NCBI GenBank assembly: GCA_002862305.1
Contig: PKCS01000016.1
Location: 1-33,362 of the forward strand
Direction: 5' to 3'
Source of the DNA: Phycisphaerae bacterium
GTDB taxonomy: Bacteria; Planctomycetota; Phycisphaerae; Phycisphaerales; SM1A02
Length of the DNA: 33,362 nt
Shown: piece by piece, positions 8,981 to 16,903 of the stretch
Numbering within the stretch: position 1 is the first letter of the stretch
Layout: each line of letters begins with the position of its first letter
Program-made: the position numbers and the translations under genes
Notes under the pieces: generated by a model
What the model saw: only the letters and a program-made list of their open reading frames with translations
The model's database searches: none
What the model was told of the DNA's origin: nothing

Positions 8981-10017
8981 CCCGCCCTCACGATCCTCCG
9001 GCCGGTGGACGGCTGCCACGATTCACCGCGATCCTCGGCTGCCTCGCACTCGCAATGGGGGGGTGCGACCGGAGCACCCCCGATGCCGGGGAACCAGACC
9101 CCGCCAGCAGGGTGCGGCTCCAGTTGAACTGGGTCCCGGAGCCCCAGTTCGGTGGCATCTACGAAGCCAGGCGACTTGGCCTCTTCGACACCGACGAACT
9201 CCAGGCGGTGGTGCGTCCCGGCGCGGGTGGGGTCTCGGCCCCCCAGCTGGTCGCCACCGGGGAGGTCGAGTTCAGCATCGTGGGTGGATCCCAGGTGCTG
9301 CAGCTCAATGCGCAGGGCGGGGACCTGGTCGCGCTCTTCGCGGTCTACCAGCACGACCCGCACGGGATCATGGTCCCGGCGGACTCCTCCTACCAGAGCA
9401 TCAAGGAGCTCTGGGAGTCCCCGGACGCGGTGATCGGCGCCGAATCCGCACTGGCCTTCATCAAGGCCCTCGACCGGTCCTATCCCACCTCGGACGGCGC
9501 CCGGTTCGTGTCCTACAACCTTCCCGCCTTCCGGGCGGGCCGTCAGTCCGCCACCCAGTGCTTCGTCACCGCGGAACCCATCACGCTCGGTCTCGATGGA
9601 TTCGAGACCCGGGTGTTCCTCGCCGCGGACGCCTCGGGGTTCGACCCCTACAACACCGTCCTGGTCACCCGGAGGTCGTACCTCGAGTCGAATCCGGAGA
9701 CGTGCAAGGCCATGGTCGACGCCTTCACCAGGGGGTGGACCGCCTACCTCGCCGACCCATCCCCCACGAATGCCCTCCTCAACGACCTGAACCCGGCGAT
9801 GTCGCTCGAGGCGATGAAGCAGACCTCGGCGAGGCAGGTCCCGCTGATCGTCGACGACGCCACCCGCCGACTCGGCATCGGCTGCATGACCTCCGATCGG
9901 TGGACGGACATCGCGAAACGACTCGTTTCCATGGATCTCCTCGATGAAATCCCCGACATCGACCGACTCTTCTCCTGGCCACCCGCCGAGGCGGGTGCCC
10001 CGACTTCCGCCCGCTGA
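8977..10017 (+). CDS. NMT1/THI5-like substrate-binding lipoprotein
   Basis: This encodes 346 residues. The ATG at 8977 overlaps the permease stop; an upstream in-frame ATG at 8938 would start inside the permease and is rejected. The signal ends in a lipobox AMGGC with Cys30, so the protein is likely membrane-tethered. The mature part opens with RLQLNWVPEPQFGGIYEAR, the hallmark first strand and ligand loop of the NMT1/THI5 (ThiY-like) family. It continues with the VATGEVEFSIVGGSQVLQ and FVTAEPITLG segments expected of this periplasmic-binding fold. Relatives bind formyl-aminopyrimidine (thiamine precursor), riboflavin, nitrate or sulfonates. No thiamine or riboflavin gene is adjacent, and I see no TPP or FMN riboswitch in the 87-bp region before the operon, so the ligand stays open. 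Confidence 0.88.
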   Translation: MTRPHDPPAGGRLPRFTAILGCLALAMGGCDRSTPDAGEPDPASRVRLQLNWVPEPQFGGIYEARRLGLFDTDELQAVVRPGAGGVSAPQLVATGEVEFSIVGGSQVLQLNAQGGDLVALFAVYQHDPHGIMVPADSSYQSIKELWESPDAVIGAESALAFIKALDRSYPTSDGARFVSYNLPAFRAGRQSATQCFVTAEPITLGLDGFETRVFLAADASGFDPYNTVLVTRRSYLESNPETCKAMVDAFTRGWTAYLADPSPTNALLNDLNPAMSLEAMKQTSARQVPLIVDDATRRLGIGCMTSDRWTDIAKRLVSMDLLDEIPDIDRLFSWPPAEAGAPTSAR

Positions 10018-10131
10018 GGATCATCGATCGATGCCTGTCCGACCAGATGCACGCCACCTCGCCGCTCCCCGTTCTCCCCGGGATGCGGCGCTCCTGCGGG
10101 AGACGGTTCCGGGTGTTCGGATCCCCCGATC

Positions 10132-11466
10132 ATGAAGGCCATGGACCTCCCTCCAGTGACTGCTGGTTCGGTGGTTCGCGCGGCCCTGCTGCCGGCGCTC
10201 ATCACGCTCGTGCTCGGCAGCAGCTTCCTGCTGGGAGGCCGGGTGTTGAGCTCCCAGAAGTTCGACCAGGACCTCTACCACATCCAGGCCATCCGCCAGT
10301 TCGAGTCCCAGCTCCCCACCCCCGACCTCAGCGACTACTCCTCGGCGACCGGTCCGGGCTACCACCTGCTGTACGCCGTCTCCGCATCCGTGATCGGGTC
10401 GGATCTGGAGACCCTGCGCTGGTACTCGCTGGTCTTCGCCGTGGGACTGGTCGTGGTGATCGCGGGCTTCTGCACCAACCTCACCTCGCCGATGACCGCG
10501 GCCGTGCTCGCCTCCCCGGTCGCAGCCTCCTACTACCTGCTCGGCAGTGCGGTCTACGTCGCGACGGACAACCTCGCGTGGCTGCTGGCCGCGATCCCGC
10601 TCGGCCTGGTCGTCCTCCTCCCCACCCGCCCCTGGGTCCTGATCCTCAGCGGGTTCTTCATGCTCCTTGCGGTCCTCGTGCGCCAGAACTTCGTCTGGCT
10701 GGCCGGCCCGATCATCCTCGCGGGGCTGCTGACGAGCCCGCTGGTGCGGACCCTCCCCTGGTCGAGTCGGTTCCAGGACGGGGAATCCGCCGCCGGATGG
10801 GGACGACTGGTCCTGAGTCTCCTGGTGACGGTGCCCGCCTGCCTGCTCCTCGCAGCGCTGGTCACCAGCTGGGGCGGCCTGGTCCCGCCGAACTTCCAGG
10901 ACTTCCACCAGAAGAACCTGATGTGGGTCACCCTGGGGTTCGCCTTCTCGGTGCTCGGACTCTACGGCCCCTTCTTCCTGCTCTCCCTGCCTCGCGCGCG
11001 GGAGCTCATCGTGGCCAAGCTGCCGTTGCTGGTGGTCGTGGGAGTGCTCGGAGCGCTCTGCGCGCTGGTCCCCCCGAGCGACTTCGCCCCCGACCAGGGC
11101 AGGTATGCAGGGGTGATGTGGAGCCTGGTCCGGCTTGGTCCGGTGGTGGGGGAGCGGTCGCTGGTGCTCGCCTTCTTCGCCTTCGTCGGTGCGATCTGCC
11201 TCGCCGTGCTGTGGCTGGGGATGCTCCGTGCCGGTCGCTCGCGTCACGGGCTGGTGCTCGTGGTCGCCTGGGCCGCGATCATCGCCAGCAACTTCCCGAA
11301 CTCCCAGTGCTTCCAGCGGTACTTCGACCTGCCCACGCTCATGGTCCTGGTCTGGGGACTCGCGATGTGCCTGCCGTACCGACGGGACGAGGACCAGCCC
11401 GCGCCGCTGGGTCCCGGGCTGCTCGCGATGGTGCTGGTACTGCTCTTCGCCGCGAAGGCACTGTAG
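10132..11466 (+). CDS. Polytopic membrane protein, ALG10-like GT-C glycosyltransferase candidate
   Basis: This encodes 444 residues with about 10-12 hydrophobic segments. The start at 10132 is the first of two close ATGs (the other is at 10141); neither has a strong ribosome-binding site. Three features recall the eukaryotic ALG10/DIE2 family (GT59) and GT-C enzymes generally. An acidic first loop reads FDQDLYHIQAIRQF (44-57), comparable with the D-E-FH-QA-Y pattern. It is followed by SSATGPGYHLLYA (70-82), comparable with ITT-PGLY. Later comes VRQNFVWLAG (183-192), comparable with FRQTNIVW. Acidic residues in the first loop would be the catalytic candidates. The donor would be a polyprenyl-phosphate sugar and the acceptor is unknown. 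The gene starts 114 bp after the importer operon and ends 6 bp before dinB, so it may be co-transcribed with dinB. The membrane assignment is firm; the family is a motif-level inference. Confidence 0.6.
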   Translation: MKAMDLPPVTAGSVVRAALLPALITLVLGSSFLLGGRVLSSQKFDQDLYHIQAIRQFESQLPTPDLSDYSSATGPGYHLLYAVSASVIGSDLETLRWYSLVFAVGLVVVIAGFCTNLTSPMTAAVLASPVAASYYLLGSAVYVATDNLAWLLAAIPLGLVVLLPTRPWVLILSGFFMLLAVLVRQNFVWLAGPIILAGLLTSPLVRTLPWSSRFQDGESAAGWGRLVLSLLVTVPACLLLAALVTSWGGLVPPNFQDFHQKNLMWVTLGFAFSVLGLYGPFFLLSLPRARELIVAKLPLLVVVGVLGALCALVPPSDFAPDQGRYAGVMWSLVRLGPVVGERSLVLAFFAFVGAICLAVLWLGMLRAGRSRHGLVLVVAWAAIIASNFPNSQCFQRYFDLPTLMVLVWGLAMCLPYRRDEDQPAPLGPGLLAMVLVLLFAAKAL

Positions 11467-11472
11467 ACGCCC

Positions 11473-12657
11473 ATGGAGTCGCCGCGGTCCCGAACCATCC
11501 TCCACTGCGACCTCGACGCCTTCTTCGCCTCCGTCGAGCAGATGGACGATCCCTCGCTCCGGGGACGGCCGGTCCTGGTCGGAGGGACCGGGCTTCGCGG
11601 GGTGGTCGCCGCGGCGAGCTACGAGGCGCGAAGGTTCGGGTGCCGAAGCGCCATGCCGACCAGCATCGCGCTCCAGAGGTGCCCGGATGCCGTGCTGCTC
11701 CCCGGGCGGAGTGCCCGCTACGGGGAACTCTCTCGCCAGTTCATGTCGATCCTCGAGGACGCCAGTCCGCTCGTCGAGCCGCTGAGCCTGGACGAGGCGT
11801 TCGTCGACGTCACCGGCTCGCGTCGACTGCTCGGCGACGGTGTGCAGATCGCTCGGTGGATCCGCCAGCGGACCCTCGACGAGGTCGGCCTGGTGGTCTC
11901 GATCGGCGTCGCCCCGAACAAGTTCGTGGCCAAGATCGCCTCGGACCTCGAGAAGCCGGACGCCCTCTGCGTCATCGAGCCCTCCGGCCTCGCGGAACGG
12001 CTGGCCTCGCTCCCCATCGAGCGGATGTGGGGATTGGGACCTCGCTCCGTCGAACGGTTCCGCCTGGAGGGTTTCAGCACCTTCGGGGACCTCCAGCGGT
12101 CCTCGCCCGGGCAGCTGGCGGCGCGATTCGGGGATTCCGCCGCGCGGTTCCACTCCCTCAGCCTCGGGATCGACGAGCGCCCGCTCGCCCCCGAGCGAAC
12201 CGCCAAGAGCATCGGCCAGGAACGAACCTTCGGCGAGGACATCAGTGAACTCGACACCCTGAGGGGGATCCTGCTGGGGGAGGTCGAGCAGGTGGCGGAG
12301 CGCCTGCGGCGAAAGGGTTCACACGCGACCCGGGTCACGCTCAAGATACGCTTCGGCGACTTCCAGACCATCACCCGGAGCCGCACCCTCGGCAGCCCGA
12401 CCTCGGTCACCGGCACGCTCTGGGAGGCCGGGCTCTCGGTCTTCGAGGACTGGGCCCGCACCCAGTTCCGACCGGTGCGGCTGCTGGGATTCACGGTGAG
12501 CGGGTTCGACGGGCCGGACGCCCCTTCCCTGTTCCCGGATCCCGGGGACGAGCGGGGGAAGCGCATCGACGACGTCACCGATCGGATCCACGACCGTTTC
12601 GGGGAGGCCTCGATCTCACGGGCCAAGTCGGTGCGCCGTGAGCGCCGCGACCGTTGA
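11473..12657 (+). CDS. dinB: DNA polymerase IV (Y-family translesion polymerase)
   Basis: This encodes 394 residues. The palm motif HCDLDAFFASVE (11-22) contains catalytic Asp13 and steric gate Phe18. SLDEAFVDV (105-113) supplies Asp107 and Glu108. SIGVAPNKFVAKIASD marks the rest of the palm, and MWGLGPRSVERF the thumb HhH. The little-finger domain follows with KSIGQERTF. Near the C-terminus DAPSLF resembles a beta-clamp binding motif and precedes a final DRIHDRFG segment. Length is slightly above the 350-residue norm. The enzyme bypasses DNA lesions with low fidelity. It lies 6 bp after the GT-C gene, and no SOS-like operator is visible directly upstream, so it may be expressed constitutively with that gene. 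Confidence 0.95.
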   Translation: MESPRSRTILHCDLDAFFASVEQMDDPSLRGRPVLVGGTGLRGVVAAASYEARRFGCRSAMPTSIALQRCPDAVLLPGRSARYGELSRQFMSILEDASPLVEPLSLDEAFVDVTGSRRLLGDGVQIARWIRQRTLDEVGLVVSIGVAPNKFVAKIASDLEKPDALCVIEPSGLAERLASLPIERMWGLGPRSVERFRLEGFSTFGDLQRSSPGQLAARFGDSAARFHSLSLGIDERPLAPERTAKSIGQERTFGEDISELDTLRGILLGEVEQVAERLRRKGSHATRVTLKIRFGDFQTITRSRTLGSPTSVTGTLWEAGLSVFEDWARTQFRPVRLLGFTVSGFDGPDAPSLFPDPGDERGKRIDDVTDRIHDRFGEASISRAKSVRRERRDR

Positions 12658-12672
12658 ACGCGACCAGGAGCC

Positions 12673-12693
12673 GGCCCGGGTCAGTCCCGGGCC
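12673..12693. terminator. Hairpin shared by convergent dinB and M28 peptidase genes
   Basis: GGCCCGGG and CCCGGGCC form a perfect 8-bp stem around TCAGT. It sits 15 bp after the dinB stop, and the stop codon of the opposing peptidase gene (12681-12683) lies in the loop. A convergent position suggests bidirectional termination, but no T-run follows on either side. Confidence 0.35.
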
Positions 12694-14591
12694 TCCAGCG
12701 TGAGGTCGACCGTCTCCTCCCGGCCGTCTCGCAACAGGCGGATCTTGACCACGTCGCCCGGATCGTGCGTGCGGAGCTGCTCGATCAGCTGCCTGCGGCC
12801 CTCCAGTTCGACGTCGTTCCAGCCGATCAGCCGGTCACCGACCTTGATGCCGCTCTCGTTGGCGGCCCCGTCCTCGCGGATGAACACGATCCGGAGCCCG
12901 GGCTCCCCTTCGTCGGCGGCGGTCCGGAACCCGAACTTCACCCTGGGCATCGCGTTGTCCCGCTGCGGCTGGCGGTCCCTCTGGCGGGCCCTCCGGTTGC
13001 TGGTGTACTCGAACCGCTCGGGGTTGGCGGCCGCGCTGTACGCCAGTTCATGGAACAGGTCCGAAGTGGCCATCCCGCCTTCGTAGTTGATCAGGTCCAC
13101 CGTGTCCCGCGAGGTGTGGTAGTCGTTGTGGAGGGGGAACGGCGTGATCGCGAAGAGGATCGGGATCTCGCGCCTCAGGAAGTTCGTGTGGTCGCTGCCG
13201 CCCGAGGAGCGTTCGGACTCGACGATGACCAGGTCCGAGGCCTCGAAGTGCCCGCGTGCCCACTCCGGCATCCCGACCCCGGTCCCGGTGCCGGAGATGC
13301 TGAGTCGACGGTCGCCCTCGATGCGGCCGATCATGTCGAAGTTGATCATCAGCACCAGGTCCTCGAGGGGCTGCACCGGGTTCTCGACGTAGTACCGGGA
13401 CCCGTTCAGGCCGCTCTCCTCGCCGTCGAAGGCGATGAGGATCACGTCGCGGAGCGGCATGTCCTCGGGCGCCTCGTCGTAGGCGGCCTGGAGCGAGCCG
13501 GCGAGCATGATCAGCGCCGCCACCCCGGAGGCGTTGTCGTCCGCGCCGGGGTGGAGCTTGCCGGGCCCCTCGTTGCTGCCGAACTCGCCCATGCCGAGGT
13601 GGTCGAGGTGGGCCCCGATGATGATGTACTCGTCCTCGAGCTCGCCACGTCCCTCGACCTTGGCCATGATGTTCTCACCCCACTGGGTGACCGCGACGCT
13701 GCTTTCGCCCTTCAGGGTGACCTCGGTGTCACCCAGGTGGACGATCCCGTTGCCCTGGTCGGCATGGTCCCGCCACTCCTGGATGCTCCGGGTGTCGCCG
13801 GTCGCCTGCAGCATCTTCTCGGCGGCGTCGGGGGTCATCATGAAGACGGGAATGTCCCCGAGGTACTGCCGGCCGGAGCTGAACAGGCGGGTCGCCCTGG
13901 GATCGTCCGCCCCGGGGGGGTTGACGAGGATCACGCCCTCCGGGTTCAGGCCGCCCACCCCGCTGATCTTCGGTCGAAGGTTGACCCGCGACGTCCAGCC
14001 CTCGTCCTCCCAGAGGCTGCGACCGTCCTCGCCCATCGGTTCGAAGCGGAAGATCACGGCGATCTTGCCGGAGAGGTCGTCATCCTCGGAGAAGTCCGAA
14101 TAGCCGTCCGGTCCCTCGGAGATGCCGTAGCCGACGAACGCGAGCGGTGCGCTCACGTCCGCGTCGGAACCGAGCCGGGTCATCTCGTAGTCCGCCCCCT
14201 GCTTGAACTTCATGTCCCCGACCGAGAGCTGGCGATTGAGCATCTGGCTCGAGCTGCCCAGGGGGAATCGCTGGCGGTAGGTGAGGGTCCCCGGCTCCTC
14301 GCCGGGCGCCGGTGGGGTGAGGCCCCGTGCCGCGAACTGGCTCTCGACGTACTCCCGGGCGAGCTCCGCCCCCCGGGTGCCCGGAAGCCGCCCCTCCATC
14401 CAGGGACTGGAGAGAATGATGACATGCTCCTGGTATTCACGGACGTCGGGGTCGACGTCCCGCATCGCGTTGGAGAGCGGGGCCCAATCCCGGTCCTCCA
14501 CGTCCTGGGTGGAATCCTGGGCAGCGGCTGCGGGCACCAGCAGGGCGCTCAGCAGAAGCACGGTCGTCGTTCTGGTCATGGTCGTGCGCAC
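12681..14591 (-). CDS. Secreted M28-family zinc aminopeptidase with C-terminal PDZ domain
   Basis: This encodes 636 residues. The start is a GTG at 14591, because AAGGAG lies 6 nt before it; the ATG at 14579 would be 18 nt away. The signal peptide ends AAAAQD. A protease-associated-like insert lies at about 145-300. The zinc site is complete: H328 and D330 in GAHLDHLG, D351 in HPGADDNASG, E391/E392 in FDGEESGLNGS, D419 in INFDMIG and H492 in HNDYHTSRDT. Residues about 545-636 form a PDZ domain (IREDGAANESGIKVGDRLIGWNDVELEG), which would bind peptide or protein C-termini. The M28-PDZ order is common in planctomycete peptidases. It probably trims peptides in the periplasm or outside the cell. 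It stands alone between convergent dinB and the divergent gene at 14723. Confidence 0.93.
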   Translation of the reverse strand: MRTTMTRTTTVLLLSALLVPAAAAQDSTQDVEDRDWAPLSNAMRDVDPDVREYQEHVIILSSPWMEGRLPGTRGAELAREYVESQFAARGLTPPAPGEEPGTLTYRQRFPLGSSSQMLNRQLSVGDMKFKQGADYEMTRLGSDADVSAPLAFVGYGISEGPDGYSDFSEDDDLSGKIAVIFRFEPMGEDGRSLWEDEGWTSRVNLRPKISGVGGLNPEGVILVNPPGADDPRATRLFSSGRQYLGDIPVFMMTPDAAEKMLQATGDTRSIQEWRDHADQGNGIVHLGDTEVTLKGESSVAVTQWGENIMAKVEGRGELEDEYIIIGAHLDHLGMGEFGSNEGPGKLHPGADDNASGVAALIMLAGSLQAAYDEAPEDMPLRDVILIAFDGEESGLNGSRYYVENPVQPLEDLVLMINFDMIGRIEGDRRLSISGTGTGVGMPEWARGHFEASDLVIVESERSSGGSDHTNFLRREIPILFAITPFPLHNDYHTSRDTVDLINYEGGMATSDLFHELAYSAAANPERFEYTSNRRARQRDRQPQRDNAMPRVKFGFRTAADEGEPGLRIVFIREDGAANESGIKVGDRLIGWNDVELEGRRQLIEQLRTHDPGDVVKIRLLRDGREETVDLTLEARD

Positions 14592-14597
14592 GGTTCG

Positions 14598-14603
14598 CTC
14601 CTT
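14598..14603 (-). promoter_or_regulatory. Ribosome-binding site that decides the GTG start of the M28 peptidase
   Basis: AAGGAG on the minus strand, 6 nt before the GTG at 14591. The next in-frame ATG (14579) would sit 18 nt away, so the GTG start is preferred. Confidence 0.6.
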
Positions 14604-14722
14604 GTCGCATCTGGGTCGAGGTCGGGTGGGGGGGACGAATCATCCTAGCCGATCTCCCCTCCTCGGAGGACAAAGCCGCTCCATGGGTTCACATTTGGTC
14701 CCAACCACCTAGGATTGCATCC

Positions 14723-16090
14723 GTGAACGAGTCCCATCCATCCCCCGGCCGAGCCCCGACCCGCCTGGCCTGCCTCCTGGTGGGGCTGGCCGCCCTCGTC
14801 GGGGGGACGTGGAGTGATCAGGCTTCGGCGGCGGATCCGGTGGACGGACCCCACATCGAGATCAAGGTCTCCCTCGCCGAGGAGTTCCTGGTCATGCAGG
14901 TCACGATGAACATCGTGTTCCTCGACGAGACCATCGACTTCGAGCGCGAGCGCTACGACGTGATCGATCCCGCCGAGGGTCCGGCGCTGCTCGAGGTCCT
15001 CGACCAGTGGGCGGATCGCCACCTCACCGCCCGGATCGACGGGGTGCCGGTCATCCCCCTCGTCGAGGACCTCATGATCAACGACCCCGACACCTCGCTG
15101 CTCCCGCTGATGCAGCGATCCGGCATCCGGGGCCTGCGCAAGGTCCGCTTCAACCTCAAGTGGCCGGTGAAGTCAGCCCCGCAGGAGATCGAGTTGTCGT
15201 GGCCGTCCTACCCACCGGACACGACCATCGACCCGAACGACCCGCCCCCGATGCAGATCGCCGGCGAAGCCGCGGTCGAGGGGGTGCGGGAGGCGGTGTT
15301 CTTCACCGAGGAGTCCCCGGTCTGGCTCTGGCGCAGTGGTTCCACCTCGATCGAGGAACGCCTGGAGCCGATCCCGCCCCCGACGCCTCGGGACCCCTGG
15401 GGCCTCCCCCTGCTCTCACTCCTCATCGGTGCGGCCACCCTCGTGGGGGGCCTGTGCCTGCTGGTCTCGCCCCGGCCGTCGAGGTCCGTGGCGGGTCTCG
15501 TGACGCTGGCCGTCGGGGCCGGTTGCGGCTTCCTCTTCTCCGGGGTGCTGGTGGTGGAGGTGATGCCTCCCGGAACCTCCCGGATCGAGGCCCCCAGCAT
15601 CCAGCAGGCCGAGGATCTCTTCGTGCCGCTGCACGGGAACATCTACCGTGCCTTCGACTACGTCGAGGAAAGCGACGTCTACGACGCCCTCGAACGCAGC
15701 GTGTCCGGGGAACTCCTGGACGAGCTGTACCGGATGATCTACGCCAGTCTCGTGATCGAGGAGGCCCAGGGAGCCACCAGCCGGGTGCTCGCGGTGCGCC
15801 CGGTCGATCTCTCGATCGAGGACGTCGAGGTGGATCCCGCACGTTCCATGATCGATTTCAAGGCGCTCTACCGCTGGCAGGTCGACGGTCGGGTCGCCCA
15901 CTGGGGCCACATGCACGAGCGCACCAACGAGTACCTGGCCCGGTTCGGGGTCTACGGCACCCCCGAGGGCTGGCGGATCGACTCGATCGACCTCCTCGAA
16001 CAGGAACGGATCGATCCGGTGCTGGGCAGTGATTCCGGTTTCGAGGCCCCCGACCAGGACGAGTTCCTCGACGAGGGATCAGATTTCTGA
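14723..16090 (+). CDS. Unrecognised exported protein with two membrane segments
   Basis: This encodes 455 residues from a GTG at 14723 with AGGA 8 nt upstream. I do not recognise a family. An N-terminal signal (LACLLVGLAALVGGTW, cleavage near ASA-AD) leads into an extracytoplasmic domain at about 38-228. That domain has beta-sandwich-like strands and a proline-rich end (EPIPPPTPRDPWG). Two close transmembrane helices follow (about 232-255 and 262-288). The final domain, about 290-455, is acidic and ends DEFLDEGSDF. With a cleaved signal, both large domains would lie outside the cytoplasm and the helical hairpin would anchor the protein. It is transcribed away from the peptidase gene and converges on the DUF2071 gene with 7 bp between stops. 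No catalytic motif is visible. Confidence 0.75.
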   Translation: MNESHPSPGRAPTRLACLLVGLAALVGGTWSDQASAADPVDGPHIEIKVSLAEEFLVMQVTMNIVFLDETIDFERERYDVIDPAEGPALLEVLDQWADRHLTARIDGVPVIPLVEDLMINDPDTSLLPLMQRSGIRGLRKVRFNLKWPVKSAPQEIELSWPSYPPDTTIDPNDPPPMQIAGEAAVEGVREAVFFTEESPVWLWRSGSTSIEERLEPIPPPTPRDPWGLPLLSLLIGAATLVGGLCLLVSPRPSRSVAGLVTLAVGAGCGFLFSGVLVVEVMPPGTSRIEAPSIQQAEDLFVPLHGNIYRAFDYVEESDVYDALERSVSGELLDELYRMIYASLVIEEAQGATSRVLAVRPVDLSIEDVEVDPARSMIDFKALYRWQVDGRVAHWGHMHERTNEYLARFGVYGTPEGWRIDSIDLLEQERIDPVLGSDSGFEAPDQDEFLDEGSDF

Positions 16091-16097
16091 CGGCGTC

Positions 16098-16832
16098 TCA
16101 GCGGACCCTTCGCAGGTTCCAGCCACGCACCTCGACGTCCCCGCCCACCATGCAGCAGGGGGGGCCTTCCACCTCGATGCCCGCACTCGCGACCAGGCCA
16201 TCGTCGAGGTCGAGGAGTTCCGCCTCCCGCAGCCGCCAGGGTTCGTGGTGGATCCCTCCCCGCCAGACCCGGCCCCGGCTCGCCGAGTAGAGGCAGTAGC
16301 GTTCCGTGAGGAAGTGTCGAAGCGATCCGGATTCCGACGGGGGCAGCTCCGCGCCCTCCCGCCACGACACGCGACTGCGCGTACCGTCCGCTCGCTTCAC
16401 GGCGTAGTCGGTCCGTCCGTCCGCGGTGGACACCTCGAAGGCGGCGTGGACGTAGTTCAGCTTCCAGAGCATGCGCCCGCCCGCGACCGCGATGCGGCTG
16501 GCGGCGTCGAGGCTGAAGAACCACACCCCCGGCACCCCGTCGCAGAGCACGTAGGTCCGGACGTTGCACTCATGGAAGCGCGAGATCCCGGGGAGACTGG
16601 GCAGCCCCCACGGGCGGGTCTGGTCCATGGTGAACGGGATCAGCCCCACCCAGCCGCAGCCGTCGAAGGTGTCCAGCTCGAGTCCAGCCGGAATCAGGGA
16701 GGCGAGCCGGTCGGGGTCCACGCGCCAGTGCGCGAAGAGCAGGTTGCGCCAGCTCATCCGGATGCTCGCACCCGGTGACTGCTTGGTGGGCAGTGCCTGG
16801 TCCCAGTCGATGGCCGCATGCGGGGAACTCAT
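16098..16832 (-). CDS. DUF2071 (YqjF-like) protein
   Basis: This encodes 244 residues. The start at 16832 (MSSPHAAIDW) is preferred because the family core begins soon after and upstream codons would overlap the promoter region of the divergent gene; the ribosome-binding site is weak. The family signature is clear: RMSWRNLLFAHWRVDPDRLASLIP, then LELDTFDGCGWVGLIPF, FHECNVRTYV and GVWFFSLDAASRIAV. It shares the acetoacetate decarboxylase-like fold, but no function has been firmly established. Two adjacent cysteines near the end (GPPCCMVGG) are noticeable. It is predicted to be cytoplasmic. Its 5' end is 71 bp from the start of the divergent DUF2231-cytochrome gene. Confidence 0.88.
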   Translation of the reverse strand: MSSPHAAIDWDQALPTKQSPGASIRMSWRNLLFAHWRVDPDRLASLIPAGLELDTFDGCGWVGLIPFTMDQTRPWGLPSLPGISRFHECNVRTYVLCDGVPGVWFFSLDAASRIAVAGGRMLWKLNYVHAAFEVSTADGRTDYAVKRADGTRSRVSWREGAELPPSESGSLRHFLTERYCLYSASRGRVWRGGIHHEPWRLREAELLDLDDGLVASAGIEVEGPPCCMVGGDVEVRGWNLRRVR

Positions 16833-16903
16833 GTCCACATGGTAGGAATTCGCGGCTTGGCGGGGCGGATCCCCTGATATAGTCGTGTCCAGAAGGACCG
16901 ACC

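Noticed and set aside
10018-10131. A small gene between the importer and the GT-C gene (ATG at 10031)
   Set aside because: Only about 34 codons, Arg/Pro-rich, no ribosome-binding site and no homology clue.
10021-12153. A 710-codon minus-strand frame opposite the GT-C and dinB genes
   Set aside because: It is rich in E, R, G, H and Q with no domain and lies against two well-supported genes.
12654-14648. A 664-codon plus-strand frame opposite the M28 peptidase gene
   Set aside because: The minus-strand protein has a complete zinc site, signal peptide and PDZ domain. The opposite frame has low-complexity V/H/G/R composition typical of antisense frames in GC-rich DNA.
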